Shown here: positions 17,070-29,708 of the stretch, in pieces
How the letters are laid out: each line of letters starts with the position of its first letter
Numbering within the stretch: the stretch's first letter is position 1
DNA from: Crystallibacter degradans
Lineage (GTDB): Bacteria; Actinomycetota; Actinomycetes; Actinomycetales; Micrococcaceae
NCBI RefSeq assembly: GCF_012952295.1
Contig: NZ_JABBCH010000006.1
Span: 1 to 64,000, forward strand
Length of the DNA: 64,000 nt
Reading direction: 5' to 3'
Program-made: the position numbers and the translations under genes
Notes under the pieces: model-generated
Database searches by the model: none
What the model was told of the DNA's origin: nothing
Seen by the model: the letters and a program-made list of their open reading frames with translations, nothing else

Positions 17070-19229
17070 ATGACCGGGTGGAGTGAAGAAAACACCGCTG
17101 GCTCCGCCGGCGAAGGCGCCGTGACCCTCCTGCAGGGAACGTCCTTCTGTATCTCCTTCGCCAATGGGGATATGAATCCGGAACGGCCGCACGGTTTCTT
17201 CTACCGTGACACGCGGTTCATCTCGACCTGGTCCCTGTCCGTCAACGGCCGGCCGGTCGAGCCGCTGGAAGCCATCCTTTACGACCCTTACCGCGCCGTC
17301 TTTATCGGCCGGGCCGAGCGGACGGACGGCCTCGCCGACAGCAATCTGCTGGTCGAGCGCCGGCGGAGCCTGAACCACGGGGTCCACGAGGACGTGACCG
17401 TCTCCAACCACTCCAGGGAACCCGCGGCCTGCCAGGTCCAGCTGACCATCGGCGCGGATTTCGCCGACCTGTTCGAGGTGAAAGCGGGACTAAAGGAGGT
17501 TGCCCACGCTCAGCCGGCCGAGCGGCACACGGACAACCTGATCATCGAGTCCGAGGGGCTGCCGATCACCGCCAGAATAGTCGTGGCCGCGGAGGGCGCC
17601 GAGATCGCGGGAAACCGCATCAGTTACAGCGTTGTGATCCCCCCGCAGCAGAAATGGACTGGATCATTCACGGCCCTGCCGGATATGGACCGGAACCGTT
17701 CCGTGGAGGACCTCGTCAACCCACGTCAGCAGGTGCATTCAACCCTGCCCGAGGAACGGCTGATGGAATGGCGCAGGAACGTTCCGCTGGCCCGGATGGA
17801 AAACAAGGACTTCGAAAAGGTGCTCGAACAGAGCCAGGCTGACCTCGGGTCCCTGCGCATTTTCGACCCGGATCATCCCGGCCGCGTTGTGGTGGCGGCA
17901 GGATCGCCATGGTTCATGGCGCTCTTCGGTAGGGACTCACTGCTGACATCCTTCATGACCCTGCCCCTTGATCCGTCACTGGCCCTCGGCACATTGCAGA
18001 CCTTGGCCGAGCGGCAAGGCACCGAGGTGGACCCGCGCAGCGAGGAACAGCCCGGAAAGATCCTCCACGAAGTCCGCTTCGGCGCCAGTGCCGGACAGCT
18101 GCTCGGCGGCGACAACGCTTACTACGGATCTGTCGACGCAACGCCGCTGTTCGTCACGCTGGCGGGCGAGCTGACCCGCTGGGGCTTCTGGCCCGAGGTC
18201 AAAGGATCCCTCCTGCCCGCCGTCGACAGGGCTCTGGATTGGATCACGCAGTACGGCGACATTGACGGCGACGGGTTCGTGGAGTACGCGAGGGCGACTG
18301 ACAAGGGACTGCTGAACCAAGGCTGGAAGGATTCCTGGGACGGGGTCAATTTCGCCGATGGAAGACTCGCCTCGCCTCCGATCGCCTTGTGCGAGGTCCA
18401 GGGCTACGTCTATGCGGCCTACATCAGCCGGGCACTAATGGCACAGAGTGCAGGCGACGATGAGCTGGCGGCCCACTGGGGCTCCCGTGCGGCCGACCTG
18501 AAAACGGCGTTCAACGACCGGTTCTGGCTCGAGGACCGCGGCTACTTCGCCATCGCCCTGGACCACGATAAGCGCCCGGTGGACTCCTGCGCTTCCAACA
18601 TGGGGCACTGCCTATGGAGCGGAATCGTGGACAATGACAAGGCGCCGCTGGTGGCCCGGCGGCTGATGTCCCCCGAAATGTTTTGCGGCTGGGGCGTGCG
18701 TACCTTGGCGTCGGATATGGGTGCCTACAACCCGGCCAGTTACCACAACGGATCCGTGTGGCCGCATGACAACGCGCTCATCGCCGCCGGCCTGATGCGC
18801 TACGGCTTCATGGACGAGGCGACTCGTATTGCCCTGGCCCTGTTTGACGCGGCTACCCAGTTCGGCGGGCGACTGCCGGAGCTGTTCTGCGGGCTGGATC
18901 GGGAAACGTATCCGGTGCCGGTGGCCTATCCGACATCCTGCTCGCCGCAGGCCTGGGCCGCGGCCGCGCCCGTACATCTCATGCGGGTGCTGCTGAGGTT
19001 CGATCCGTGCATGACGCACAACGGACTGTGGCTGGCACCGCAGATTCCGGCGGAGCTGGGGCCCCTCCACGTCACCAACCTGCCGCTGGCAGGTGCCCGC
19101 ATTTCCGTCACCGTGGCTGACGGACAGACCCAGGTGGATGGCATTCCGGAATCCATCGAGCTGCACCGAAAACCGCGCAAACCGCTGGCAGATCTGCTGG
19201 ACGTCTACGTAACCAACACCGGGAACTAG
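17070..19229 (+). CDS. Glycogen-debranching-type glycoside hydrolase (GDE N-terminal domain plus amylo-1,6-glucosidase-like catalytic domain)
   Basis: A 719-residue cytoplasmic glycosidase-like protein. The N-terminal beta domain (residues about 20-210) opens with LLQGTSFCISFANGDM and HGFFYRDTRFISTWSL, the hallmark of GDE_N_bis domains. The C-terminal alpha/alpha-barrel (about 270-640) contains GSPWFMALFGRDSLLTSFM, WKDSWDGVNF, NMGHCLWSGIV and YHNGSVWPHDNALIAAGLMR, the last carrying the usual acidic catalytic region of amylo-alpha-1,6-glucosidases. It is followed 14 bases later by a GT4 glycosyltransferase, so the pair may make and trim a glucan or glycoside. The exact substrate is not established for this family. 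Confidence 0.88.
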   Translation: MTGWSEENTAGSAGEGAVTLLQGTSFCISFANGDMNPERPHGFFYRDTRFISTWSLSVNGRPVEPLEAILYDPYRAVFIGRAERTDGLADSNLLVERRRSLNHGVHEDVTVSNHSREPAACQVQLTIGADFADLFEVKAGLKEVAHAQPAERHTDNLIIESEGLPITARIVVAAEGAEIAGNRISYSVVIPPQQKWTGSFTALPDMDRNRSVEDLVNPRQQVHSTLPEERLMEWRRNVPLARMENKDFEKVLEQSQADLGSLRIFDPDHPGRVVVAAGSPWFMALFGRDSLLTSFMTLPLDPSLALGTLQTLAERQGTEVDPRSEEQPGKILHEVRFGASAGQLLGGDNAYYGSVDATPLFVTLAGELTRWGFWPEVKGSLLPAVDRALDWITQYGDIDGDGFVEYARATDKGLLNQGWKDSWDGVNFADGRLASPPIALCEVQGYVYAAYISRALMAQSAGDDELAAHWGSRAADLKTAFNDRFWLEDRGYFAIALDHDKRPVDSCASNMGHCLWSGIVDNDKAPLVARRLMSPEMFCGWGVRTLASDMGAYNPASYHNGSVWPHDNALIAAGLMRYGFMDEATRIALALFDAATQFGGRLPELFCGLDRETYPVPVAYPTSCSPQAWAAAAPVHLMRVLLRFDPCMTHNGLWLAPQIPAELGPLHVTNLPLAGARISVTVADGQTQVDGIPESIELHRKPRKPLADLLDVYVTNTGN

Positions 19230-19243
19230 CGCAGGAGCACCAC

Positions 19244-20296
19244 ATGCGCATCGGCATTGTCGCCCCACCATGGATCCCTGTCCCGCCGTGCGGCTACGGG
19301 GGCATCGAGGCCGTCATCGATTCCCTGGCCCGGGAGTTCATGTCTGCTGGCCATGACGTCAGCCTGGTGGCCGCCGAAGACAGCGGCTGCCCGGTACCGA
19401 AAGTTTGCGGACTGCCCGCACGGCAGATCAGCACCTTAGGCGCGGCCGTGGACGAACTGACCCATGTGGTCCTAGCCCATGAGGCGCTGGATGGCGTCGA
19501 TATCATCCACGACCACACGCTCGCCGGGCCTCTGTCGCGCCACCGGCCGCCGGGCATCCCGCTGGTTACCACCGCCCACGGCCCCTTGACGGGAGCGTTC
19601 CGCACCCTCTACCGCGCCATCGCAGCCCACACACCGCTGATCGCTATCTCCCGGCATCAGGCGGTCTCGGCTCCTGAAGTTTCGGTCCGCCAAGTCATCC
19701 ATCACGGGATCGACGCGTCTACTGTTCCGCTGGGAGACGGCGACGGCGGCTATGCCTGCTTCCTCGGAAGGATGCATCCGGACAAAGGCCCCTTGCAGGC
19801 GATCGAGATAGCCCGCGAAGCCGGGGTTCCGCTGCGCATCGCCGCGAGGGTGATGGAAAACCAAGAGCGCGACTTTTTCGACGCGGCCATCAGGCCGCGC
19901 CTGAAGCCGCCCATCGAATTCCTGGGCGAGCTGACGGCCCCGGAGAAGTACGAGCTGCTGGGCAGTTCGATCGCCCTGCTAAACCCCATCCAATGGCCCG
20001 AGCCCTTTGGCATGGTCATGATCGAAGCCATGGCCACGGGTACACCGGTCATCGCCACCCTGCGCGGCTCCGCCCCGGAAATCATTGAGGACGGTATAAC
20101 GGGATTCCTGCGCCGCGGAAACCACCAGCTCGCCGTGGCGCTCCAGCAGGCGGACACCCTGGACAGACGACGGTGCCGCCAGGTCACTGAGACCTACTTC
20201 AGCGCGGCCCGCATGGCCGAGGAACATCTGCGGTTCTTCACGGACATCGTCGCACAAGGCGTGCGCCGCGCCAGCAGCCCTATCGTGGTCGCCTAA
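19244..20296 (+). CDS. GT4-family glycosyltransferase
   Basis: A 350-residue retaining glycosyltransferase of the GT-B fold, GT4 family. The N-terminal domain starts MRIGIVAPPWIPVPPCGYGG and includes the HDHTLAGPLS and HGPLTGAFR segments. The nucleotide-sugar site is visible in CFLGRMHPDKGPLQAIEIA and in the EPFGMVMIEAMATGTPVIA block (EX7E motif), followed by GSAPEIIEDGITGFL. A clear GGAGC ribosome binding site lies before the ATG. Co-located with the debranching-type hydrolase; donor and acceptor are unknown. Confidence 0.9.
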   Translation: MRIGIVAPPWIPVPPCGYGGIEAVIDSLAREFMSAGHDVSLVAAEDSGCPVPKVCGLPARQISTLGAAVDELTHVVLAHEALDGVDIIHDHTLAGPLSRHRPPGIPLVTTAHGPLTGAFRTLYRAIAAHTPLIAISRHQAVSAPEVSVRQVIHHGIDASTVPLGDGDGGYACFLGRMHPDKGPLQAIEIAREAGVPLRIAARVMENQERDFFDAAIRPRLKPPIEFLGELTAPEKYELLGSSIALLNPIQWPEPFGMVMIEAMATGTPVIATLRGSAPEIIEDGITGFLRRGNHQLAVALQQADTLDRRRCRQVTETYFSAARMAEEHLRFFTDIVAQGVRRASSPIVVA

Positions 20297-20318
20297 AGCC
20301 GGCAAGCCTCCGGCGGGA

Positions 20319-21203
20319 TTAGCCGTCGAGGACCTGGGGCAGCACGTCCAGGCCCAGCTGCCGGAAGGCCGGGTTGTCATCGGAATGCGCCAGCAGCGCC
20401 GTGGCCATGACCAGCGCCCAGCCGCGGGCCCGGTGCCAGGTACCGGTGCCGATGTCGCGGCGGGCGTTAAGGTACTCCATGAACAACCGCCGGCCCTCTG
20501 CGTCGAAGACCAGCCAGGCGGCGGCCAGATCAGTGGCGGGATCCCCGGCGGTCAGATCGCCGAAGTCGATCACCGCGGCCAGCGCCCCTGCCTGGATGAC
20601 GAGGTTGGCCGGGTGCAAGTCCCCGTGCAGCCACAGCGCAGGTCCTTCCCACGGCGGCAGCGCGGCGAGGGTGCCCCAGAGCCGGTCCACCTCACGGACG
20701 CGGGGAACCAGTCCGCTTGCCAGGCGCCGCCGGACATGTTCGTCCCGCGTGCTCAGGGGCACACCGCGGACGGGGTTGACGGGGGCGTCAGCGGGAGCGG
20801 GCTGCTGGAAGCCGTCCACGAACCGGGCCAGCTCCGTGGCCCAGGCCCGGCGGGCGGAAAGGGGCTGCGCGGCCGCCGTCGTACCTTGAATCCACGGGGT
20901 GACGGACCAACGCCAGGGGAAGAACGACGACGGCGTCCCGCACCGGACCGGGGTCGGTGTAAGCATGGCCAGGCCGCGGGTCAGTTGGGGCAGCCACCGC
21001 TGTTCGTGCTCGATCAGGTGCGCGGCGGCCTCGCGCCGGGGCAGTCTGACCGCCAGGTTGCTGCCGAGGCGGAAGATGGCGTTGTCCCAGCCGTTGGCGG
21101 CAAGGCGCAGGGGCAGTCCGGCAAGGTCGGGGAACTGTTCGGTGAGCAGGCGCCGGACCAGCGGCTCGGTCACATCGATGTCCGCGGCGGGCATGAGGGG
21201 CAT
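20319..21203 (-). CDS. Aminoglycoside phosphotransferase-fold kinase
   Basis: A 294-residue protein of the APH/choline kinase fold. The catalytic loop LHGDLHPANLV and the metal-binding VIDFGDLTAGDP are intact, and the N-lobe has RLAANGWDNAIFRLGSNLAV with RLPRREAA. GGAGGG precedes the ATG at 21203. Many members phosphorylate small molecules other than antibiotics, so a resistance role cannot be assumed. It lies downstream of gatB on the same strand, separated by a strong hairpin, and ends 22 bases from the convergent glycosyltransferase gene. Confidence 0.85.
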   Translation of the reverse strand: MPLMPAADIDVTEPLVRRLLTEQFPDLAGLPLRLAANGWDNAIFRLGSNLAVRLPRREAAAHLIEHEQRWLPQLTRGLAMLTPTPVRCGTPSSFFPWRWSVTPWIQGTTAAAQPLSARRAWATELARFVDGFQQPAPADAPVNPVRGVPLSTRDEHVRRRLASGLVPRVREVDRLWGTLAALPPWEGPALWLHGDLHPANLVIQAGALAAVIDFGDLTAGDPATDLAAAWLVFDAEGRRLFMEYLNARRDIGTGTWHRARGWALVMATALLAHSDDNPAFRQLGLDVLPQVLDG

Positions 21204-21225
21204 GGGACCATTTTCCCTCCAAGGA

Positions 21226-21268
21226 GCAGATAACGCCCTTTCCGGGGTGTCGGAAGGGCGTTATCTGC
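21226..21268 (-). terminator. Strong hairpin between gatB and the phosphotransferase gene
   Basis: A 15-base-pair arm (GCAGATAACGCCCTT and its complement) extended by CCG pairs after a one-base bulge, with a six-base loop. It lies 45 bases past the gatB stop and just before the ribosome binding site of the phosphotransferase gene. There is no long T-run. It most likely ends or attenuates the gat transcript. Confidence 0.75.
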
Positions 21269-21312
21269 TTACTCGATCAGGTGAGGGAAAAGGGAAAGGG
21301 AAAGCGGGACGG

Positions 21313-22826
21313 CTAGCCTTGGACCCCGAGGCGTTCGAAGATCAGCTCGCGCACGCGGCCGGCGTCGGCCTGGCCGCGGGTAGCCTTCATGACGCCGCCG
21401 ACAATCGCGCCGGCTGCCTGCACCTTGCCGCCGCGGATCTTCTCCGCGACATCCGGCTGGGCGGCCAGGGCGGCGTCGATTGCCTCGAGCAGCGGGCCGT
21501 CGTCGGACACTACGGCCAGGCCGCGCTTTTCGATGACCTCTTCCGGGGTGCCCTCGCCGGCGAGGACGCCGTCGAGTACCTGGCGGGAGAGCTTGTCATT
21601 GATCTTGCCGGCCTGGACCAGCTTGTCCAGCTCCACGATCAGCTCGGGCGTGACGCCGACATCCACCGGATCCACTTCGGCTTCCTTGGCGCGGCGCGAG
21701 ACCTCGCCCATCCACCACTTGCGGGCCACCGCGGCGGAAGCACCGGCGGCGATGGTCTCTTCGATGGCGTCCATGACGCCGGCGTTGACCACGTCGCGGA
21801 ATTCCGCGTCCGAGTAGCCCCAGTCCGTTTTCAGGCGCTTGCGGCGCTCGGCCGGCGGCTCGGGCAGCTGGGCGCGCAGTTCCTCGATCCACTCTTCGGT
21901 GGTCACCACCGGCAGCAGGTCCGGCTCCGGGAAGTACCGGTAGTCGTCGGCGTCGGACTTGGGCCGGCCCGAGGTGGTGGAGCGGGTGTCCTCGTGCCAG
22001 TGGCGGGTCTCCTGGACAACCTTCTCACCCGAGTCCAGCACCGCAGCGTGGCGCTGGATCTCGAAGCGCACGGCACGTTCGACGGCGCGCAGCGAGTTCA
22101 CGTTCTTGGTTTCCGAACGCGTGCCGAACTTTTCCTGGCCGTACGGGCGGAGCGAGACGTTGGCGTCGCAGCGCACATTGCCGCGTTCCATCTTGGCGTC
22201 GGAAACGCCCAGGTTCTTGACGATCTCCCGGATGGCGGCAACGTAGGCCTTGGCCAGTTCGGGGGCCCGGGAGCCGGCACCCTCGATCGGCTTGGTCACG
22301 ATTTCCACCAGCGGCACACCGGCGCGGTTGTAGTCCACCAAGGAGAAGTCCGCACCCTGGATGCGTCCGGTGGCGCCGCCCATGTGGGTCAGCTTGCCGG
22401 CGTCCTCTTCCATGTGGGCGCGCTCGATCTCCACCGTGAAGACGGTGCCGTCTTCGAGCTCGATGTCGATGGAACCGTCGAAAGCGATCGGATCCTCGTA
22501 CTGCGAGGTCTGGAAGTTCTTGGGCGTGTCCGGGTAGAAGTACTGCTTCCGGGCAAAGGTGCAGGACGGGGCGATCTTGCAGCCGAGGGCCAGGCCGATC
22601 TTGATGGAAGACTCCACGGCAGCCTTGTTGACCGTCGGCAGTACGCCGGGCAGGCCCAGGTCCACCGGGGTGATGGCCGTGTTGGGCTCATCGCCGAACA
22701 CGTTGGGCGCCGAGGAGAACATCTTGGTCTTGGTGTTGAGCTCCACGTGGACCTCGAAACCGAGCACCGGATCGTACTTCTCCATGGCCTCTTCGAAGGA
22801 CAGGATCTCTTCCGTGACAGCAGACA

Positions 22827-22827
<1 letters not shown>
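21313..22827 (-). CDS. gatB: Asp-tRNA(Asn)/Glu-tRNA(Gln) amidotransferase subunit B
   Basis: The tRNA-binding, kinase-like subunit of GatCAB, which converts mischarged Glu-tRNA(Gln) and Asp-tRNA(Asn) to the correct amides. The 504-residue protein begins MSAVTEEILSFEEAMEKYDP at 22827 and shows VLGFEVHVELNTKTKMF, LGLPGVLPTVNKAAVE and the RGNVRCDANVSLRP segment; the C-terminal helical tail carries VGGVMKATRGQADAGRV. Its ATG shares one base with the gatA stop (TAATG), so translation is coupled. Confidence 0.97.
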
Positions 22828-24356
<1,529 letters not shown>

Positions 24357-24360
24357 GTCT

Positions 24361-24657
24361 TTACTCCTCGTCCAGAATGGCGGGGACCTTGAAGCGGCCG
24401 TCGGCCGAATCCGGTGCACCGGAGAGCGCTTGCTCCTGGGTCAGGGTCTCGCCGACAACGTCCTCACGGAACACGTTGGCCAGCGGGATGGGGTGCGAAG
24501 TGGCGGGCACATCGGGCCCCGCTGCTTCCTGGACGGATTTGATCGAGTCAACGATGACATCGAGTTCGCCGGCCATCTTGTCCAGCTCTCCTGCGGTCAT
24601 CTCAATGTGGGCCAGCCGCGCCAGATGCGCCACGGCCTCACGATTGATCTCAGACAT
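24361..24657 (-). CDS. gatC: Asp-tRNA(Asn)/Glu-tRNA(Gln) amidotransferase subunit C
   Basis: The 98-residue belt subunit that stabilises GatA on GatB. The protein begins [20 protein letters not shown], the normal GatC start, and contains the proline-rich middle segment [22 protein letters not shown] precedes the ATG. It is the first gat gene; the 59-base gap to the upstream acetyltransferase gene probably holds a promoter, though no clear boxes were seen. Confidence 0.95.
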   Translation of the reverse strand: MSEINREAVAHLARLAHIEMTAGELDKMAGELDVIVDSIKSVQEAAGPDVPATSHPIPLANVFREDVVGETLTQEQALSGAPDSADGRFKVPAILDEE

Positions 24658-24716
24658 GAGTCTCCTACGCGAATGGATTGGGTTTTCTAGAAACAGTCTA
24701 CTTCTTGGCCCGGTGC

Positions 24717-25211
24717 TCAGGATTCCAGTATCTTGACGAACACGAACAGCCCGGTGTCCTCGTGCTTCCAGTCCCGCTCGCGGATCCGCTCGAAGCCCAG
24801 CGATTCGTACAGCCGGTGCGCGTTGGTCATATTTTCAATACTGGTGAGGCTGACCGAGTGGACGCCCTCCACCGTGCGGGCGTAGTCGACAATGGCCTCC
24901 ACCATGGCCCGGCCGATCCCGGCGCGCTGGATCGCCGGATCCACCGCCAGCATGCGGAACTCCAGCTCCCCGGCACGCGCAATGTCCGAGTACTCCTGCC
25001 CCTCCAAAGTCAGCGCTACGGAGCCGGCAACCTTGCCGTCCAGCTCGGCGACCCAAACGATGGCGTGCCTGGCGCGGTGGGCAACATCACCGAGCATGTC
25101 CAGGTAGCCGTCGCCCTCGGCGATGTGCCCGCCGTGGACGTAGGCCTCCCGCGTGATCCGGGCAACGTCGTCGTAATCGGCTTCGGTGGCCGGGCGGATG
25201 GTGATGCTCAT
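24717..25211 (-). CDS. GNAT-family N-acetyltransferase
   Basis: A 164-residue acetyl-CoA-dependent acetyltransferase. The fold is recognisable from the start ITIRPATEADYDDVARITRE, the beta-4 segment AWVAELDGKVAGSVALTL without the W-A context, and the acetyl-CoA pyrophosphate loop RAGIGRAMVEAIVDYAR (QRAGIGRA motif). The last strand carries HRLYESLGFERIRERD. It sits between an unknown membrane protein and gatC on the same strand. The acceptor is unknown. Confidence 0.88.
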   Translation of the reverse strand: MSITIRPATEADYDDVARITREAYVHGGHIAEGDGYLDMLGDVAHRARHAIVWVAELDGKVAGSVALTLEGQEYSDIARAGELEFRMLAVDPAIQRAGIGRAMVEAIVDYARTVEGVHSVSLTSIENMTNAHRLYESLGFERIRERDWKHEDTGLFVFVKILES

Positions 25212-25296
25212 CAGGTAATGCAGTCCTCAAGGGTCAATTGGAAGTACGACGGCGGCCGCCGCCTATCAATTCTGCCTCACCACTGGCGGTGGCTGG

Positions 25297-25998
25297 CTAC
25301 CGGAGTGGTTCAGGCCACTGTGCCCGCGGGGCCAGCTGCGGCGCGACTCGTTGCTCCAGCGCGGCGATGGCTTCCTCCGGCAGGGCGAGCAGGCCGTCCA
25401 GCTCCTTGCGCGCCCGCAGGTAGGCCAGCTGGCGTTCGGCTCCCGTGGCCGCCTCATCAACAGCGAGCGTGAGCAGCCTTCTGGCGGTGTTGAGCCGCTG
25501 GCGTTCGGGGCCGCTGAAGTGCTGGTCCTTGATCCGCCGGGCCTCCCGTTCGGCGATCTCGAAAGCCAGCTCGAAGGCACGGACGGCGTCGCGGTATTCC
25601 ACCAGCCGCGCGTCGGTCGTAATGTCGGCGGCGCTGCCGGGCCGCAACGCGTCTGCCGCCCGTTTGGCGCGCAGGAAGTCCACGGTCAGGGGTTCGCGCA
25701 CGTCGGACATCATCGGGTAGTCGATCAGCTTGCCGACATCCAGCTCGTACTCCAGCCAGCGGGCGTTGACTCTGTCATGGTCCGCCATCAGGGCTTCGAT
25801 GTCGCTGAGGCGCTGCGCCTCCCAGGCCTTGATCTGCCGGCGCCGCTCCATTTCCGCGCGTGCTTCCGCCTGCCGGCGTTCGGTTTTCCTGCGGTGGCGC
25901 TTCCTGCTGTGGGAAAACTTTTGGCCCGCGCCGGAAAAGACGGCGAATCCAACCCAGATCAGCCACCAGGGGAAGCCATCGGCGAAGAGCTCATTCAC
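25297..25998 (-). CDS. Uncharacterised membrane-anchored coiled-coil protein
   Basis: A 233-residue protein I cannot assign. Residues about 8-25 (FPWWLIWVGFAVFSGAG) form one hydrophobic segment, followed at once by a very basic stretch (SRKRHRRKTERRQAEARAE) and a long helical, charged region likely to form a coiled coil (about 35-75 and 140-215). The topology suggests a short N-terminal anchor with a cytoplasmic helical body. GGGTGAG precedes the ATG. It lies between the DUF2087 gene and the acetyltransferase on the same strand; the context gives no functional clue. Confidence 0.7.
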   Translation of the reverse strand: MNELFADGFPWWLIWVGFAVFSGAGQKFSHSRKRHRRKTERRQAEARAEMERRRQIKAWEAQRLSDIEALMADHDRVNARWLEYELDVGKLIDYPMMSDVREPLTVDFLRAKRAADALRPGSAADITTDARLVEYRDAVRAFELAFEIAEREARRIKDQHFSGPERQRLNTARRLLTLAVDEAATGAERQLAYLRARKELDGLLALPEEAIAALEQRVAPQLAPRAQWPEPLR

Positions 25999-26104
25999 GG
26001 CCGCTCACCCTTCCATCGTGCCATCCGGCTTCCGCGCGCTCAATGGCCCGGCGGATGCGATGTGTTCACAGGCGGGCGGTAGCCGCCCGCTGTTACCGGA
26101 ACTA

Positions 26105-26593
26105 TCAGCGGGCGCGGCGGTAGGCGCTGCCGTCCCGCTCCCGGTCCAGATACCCATAGTCCACCAAGGCGCGCCGGAGCAGGGGCACGTCATCGGTGAA
26201 AACCGCGAGCTTCGCATTCAGCTGTTTTTCCGTCAGCGTCGTATCAGGATCGATGATCTGCGGGATCAGGAACTCGAACAGTTTCAGGCGGTCCGCCGCC
26301 CGCTTGGGCAACCCCTCGATCCGGCCCGTCAGGAGGAAGCGTTCCGCCCCTTCGGCCTCCGGACGCCGGGCACCGGCCAGCGCTGCCTTAAAGGCGTGCT
26401 CGTTCACCATGAGCCGTCCGCCGTCGTCGTTCAGCAAAGAGGAATCGACAAGCTTTTGCTGTTCCTTGGCCGAAAGGGCAGGCTCCTGGCCCAAGACGAA
26501 GGCGGCATAGAGCTCCCGCAGCCTCGAACTGGCCAGCGCGGCCATGATGGCCTGCCAGCTGACCGGCGTACCCGGCTGACCGTCACGATCCAT
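26105..26593 (-). CDS. DUF2087-domain protein
   Basis: A 162-residue protein whose C-terminal 75 residues match the DUF2087 pattern: GLPKRAADRLKLFEFLIPQI, then TLTEKQLNAKLAVFTDD and LLRRALVDYGYLDRERDGS. This small winged-helix-like domain is found in putative transcriptional regulators. The N-terminal part (WQAIMAALASSRLRELYAAF) resembles a second helical DNA-binding-like unit. A strong GGGAGGGATGAC site precedes the ATG. It lies 36 bases downstream of ligA, so the two are probably co-transcribed. Confidence 0.8.
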   Translation of the reverse strand: MDRDGQPGTPVSWQAIMAALASSRLRELYAAFVLGQEPALSAKEQQKLVDSSLLNDDGGRLMVNEHAFKAALAGARRPEAEGAERFLLTGRIEGLPKRAADRLKLFEFLIPQIIDPDTTLTEKQLNAKLAVFTDDVPLLRRALVDYGYLDRERDGSAYRRAR

Positions 26594-26629
26594 GTCATCC
26601 CTCCCTTCGGCGCAGTTCGCGCGTTCGCT

Positions 26630-28909
<2,280 letters not shown>

Positions 28910-28917
28910 TCATCCGG

Positions 28918-29619
28918 TCAGTCTTCGGGATCCCGCTGGGTCTCCAGCAGCGGCAGATCCGCAGCGGTGACCAGGTGGGAGGTGACCGCATGTTCGACCA
29001 GCCGTGCGCGCCGGTTTGTGGCCAGCTTCCCGCCGCCTCCCCGGAGCCCGGCCACACCGACCCGGTCCAGCTTGTCGCAGACGTTGTCCAGCTTCCGGTT
29101 GAACTTGGTCAGCGGCCAACCCAGCCTGGCCGCTGCCTGTGAGGAAGACGGGATGGAGCTCAGGCCGGTGCCGTCGCGCTTGAGCATGGGCTCGGCCAGC
29201 GCCAAAATCAGTGCCTTCTGCGAATCTGTGAAGATTACCGGGCCGATGGTCGTCTCCCCCACCGTGTCATGGTCCCGTGCTTCCTGCCGGAAAGACGGCG
29301 TTTTGACGTGCACCGAGAGCTCATAGGTCGTCGGTCCGGCAGTAAAGACCACGTTGGTCTGGCTGAAGACCATGGGAATCCGCGCGCCGGGCGCCAGCCA
29401 GGCCTGCATGCCGCCGCTGGTGTCGGCGATCGTGGCCGAGATCATCGAGCCGACGTTTGCCAGCCACCAGATGTTCTCGTAGCGGCAGATCTCCAGGAAC
29501 TTCCGGTGCAGATACGGATTGTCGTCGATTTCCAGATCGCCTTCGCGGCCGATCCTGAATACGTCGTCGTCCCCCGCGTCGTACCATTCACCGCAGAACT
29601 CGATGCTGACTTCGGCCAC
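28918..29619 (-). CDS. FHA-like protein at the end of the kinase cluster
   Basis: A 233-residue cytoplasmic protein. Residues about 20-110 resemble a forkhead-associated phosphothreonine-binding fold (FRIGREGDLEIDDNPYLHRK, WWLANVGSMISATI), although the classical G-R-x-S-H-N loop is degenerate: GREGDLEIDDNPYLHR. The C-terminal part (GWPLTKFNRKLDNVCDKL, and NRRARLVEHAVTSHLV) looks like a winged-helix DNA-binding region, so this may be a kinase-responsive regulator. It starts at a GTG with GGGGGA eight bases upstream and follows the kinase gene by 89 bases on the same strand. Confidence 0.72.
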   Translation of the reverse strand: MAEVSIEFCGEWYDAGDDDVFRIGREGDLEIDDNPYLHRKFLEICRYENIWWLANVGSMISATIADTSGGMQAWLAPGARIPMVFSQTNVVFTAGPTTYELSVHVKTPSFRQEARDHDTVGETTIGPVIFTDSQKALILALAEPMLKRDGTGLSSIPSSSQAAARLGWPLTKFNRKLDNVCDKLDRVGVAGLRGGGGKLATNRRARLVEHAVTSHLVTAADLPLLETQRDPED

Positions 29620-29708
29620 TGCAGGTCCCCCTTTTGGTCGCTCGTTTGATCGTGCAACATCTAACAGCCGCTGAGCCGGCCGTGGGCACGATGTTGTTTG
29701 CTCCTAGG

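Noticed and set aside
20297-20318. Short hairpin GCCGG/CCGGC between the glycosyltransferase and phosphotransferase genes
   Set aside because: Only five base pairs, which is expected by chance at this G/C content.
20319-21203. Antibiotic-resistance call for the phosphotransferase
   Set aside because: The APH fold is present, but many members act on other metabolites and no resistance context is visible.
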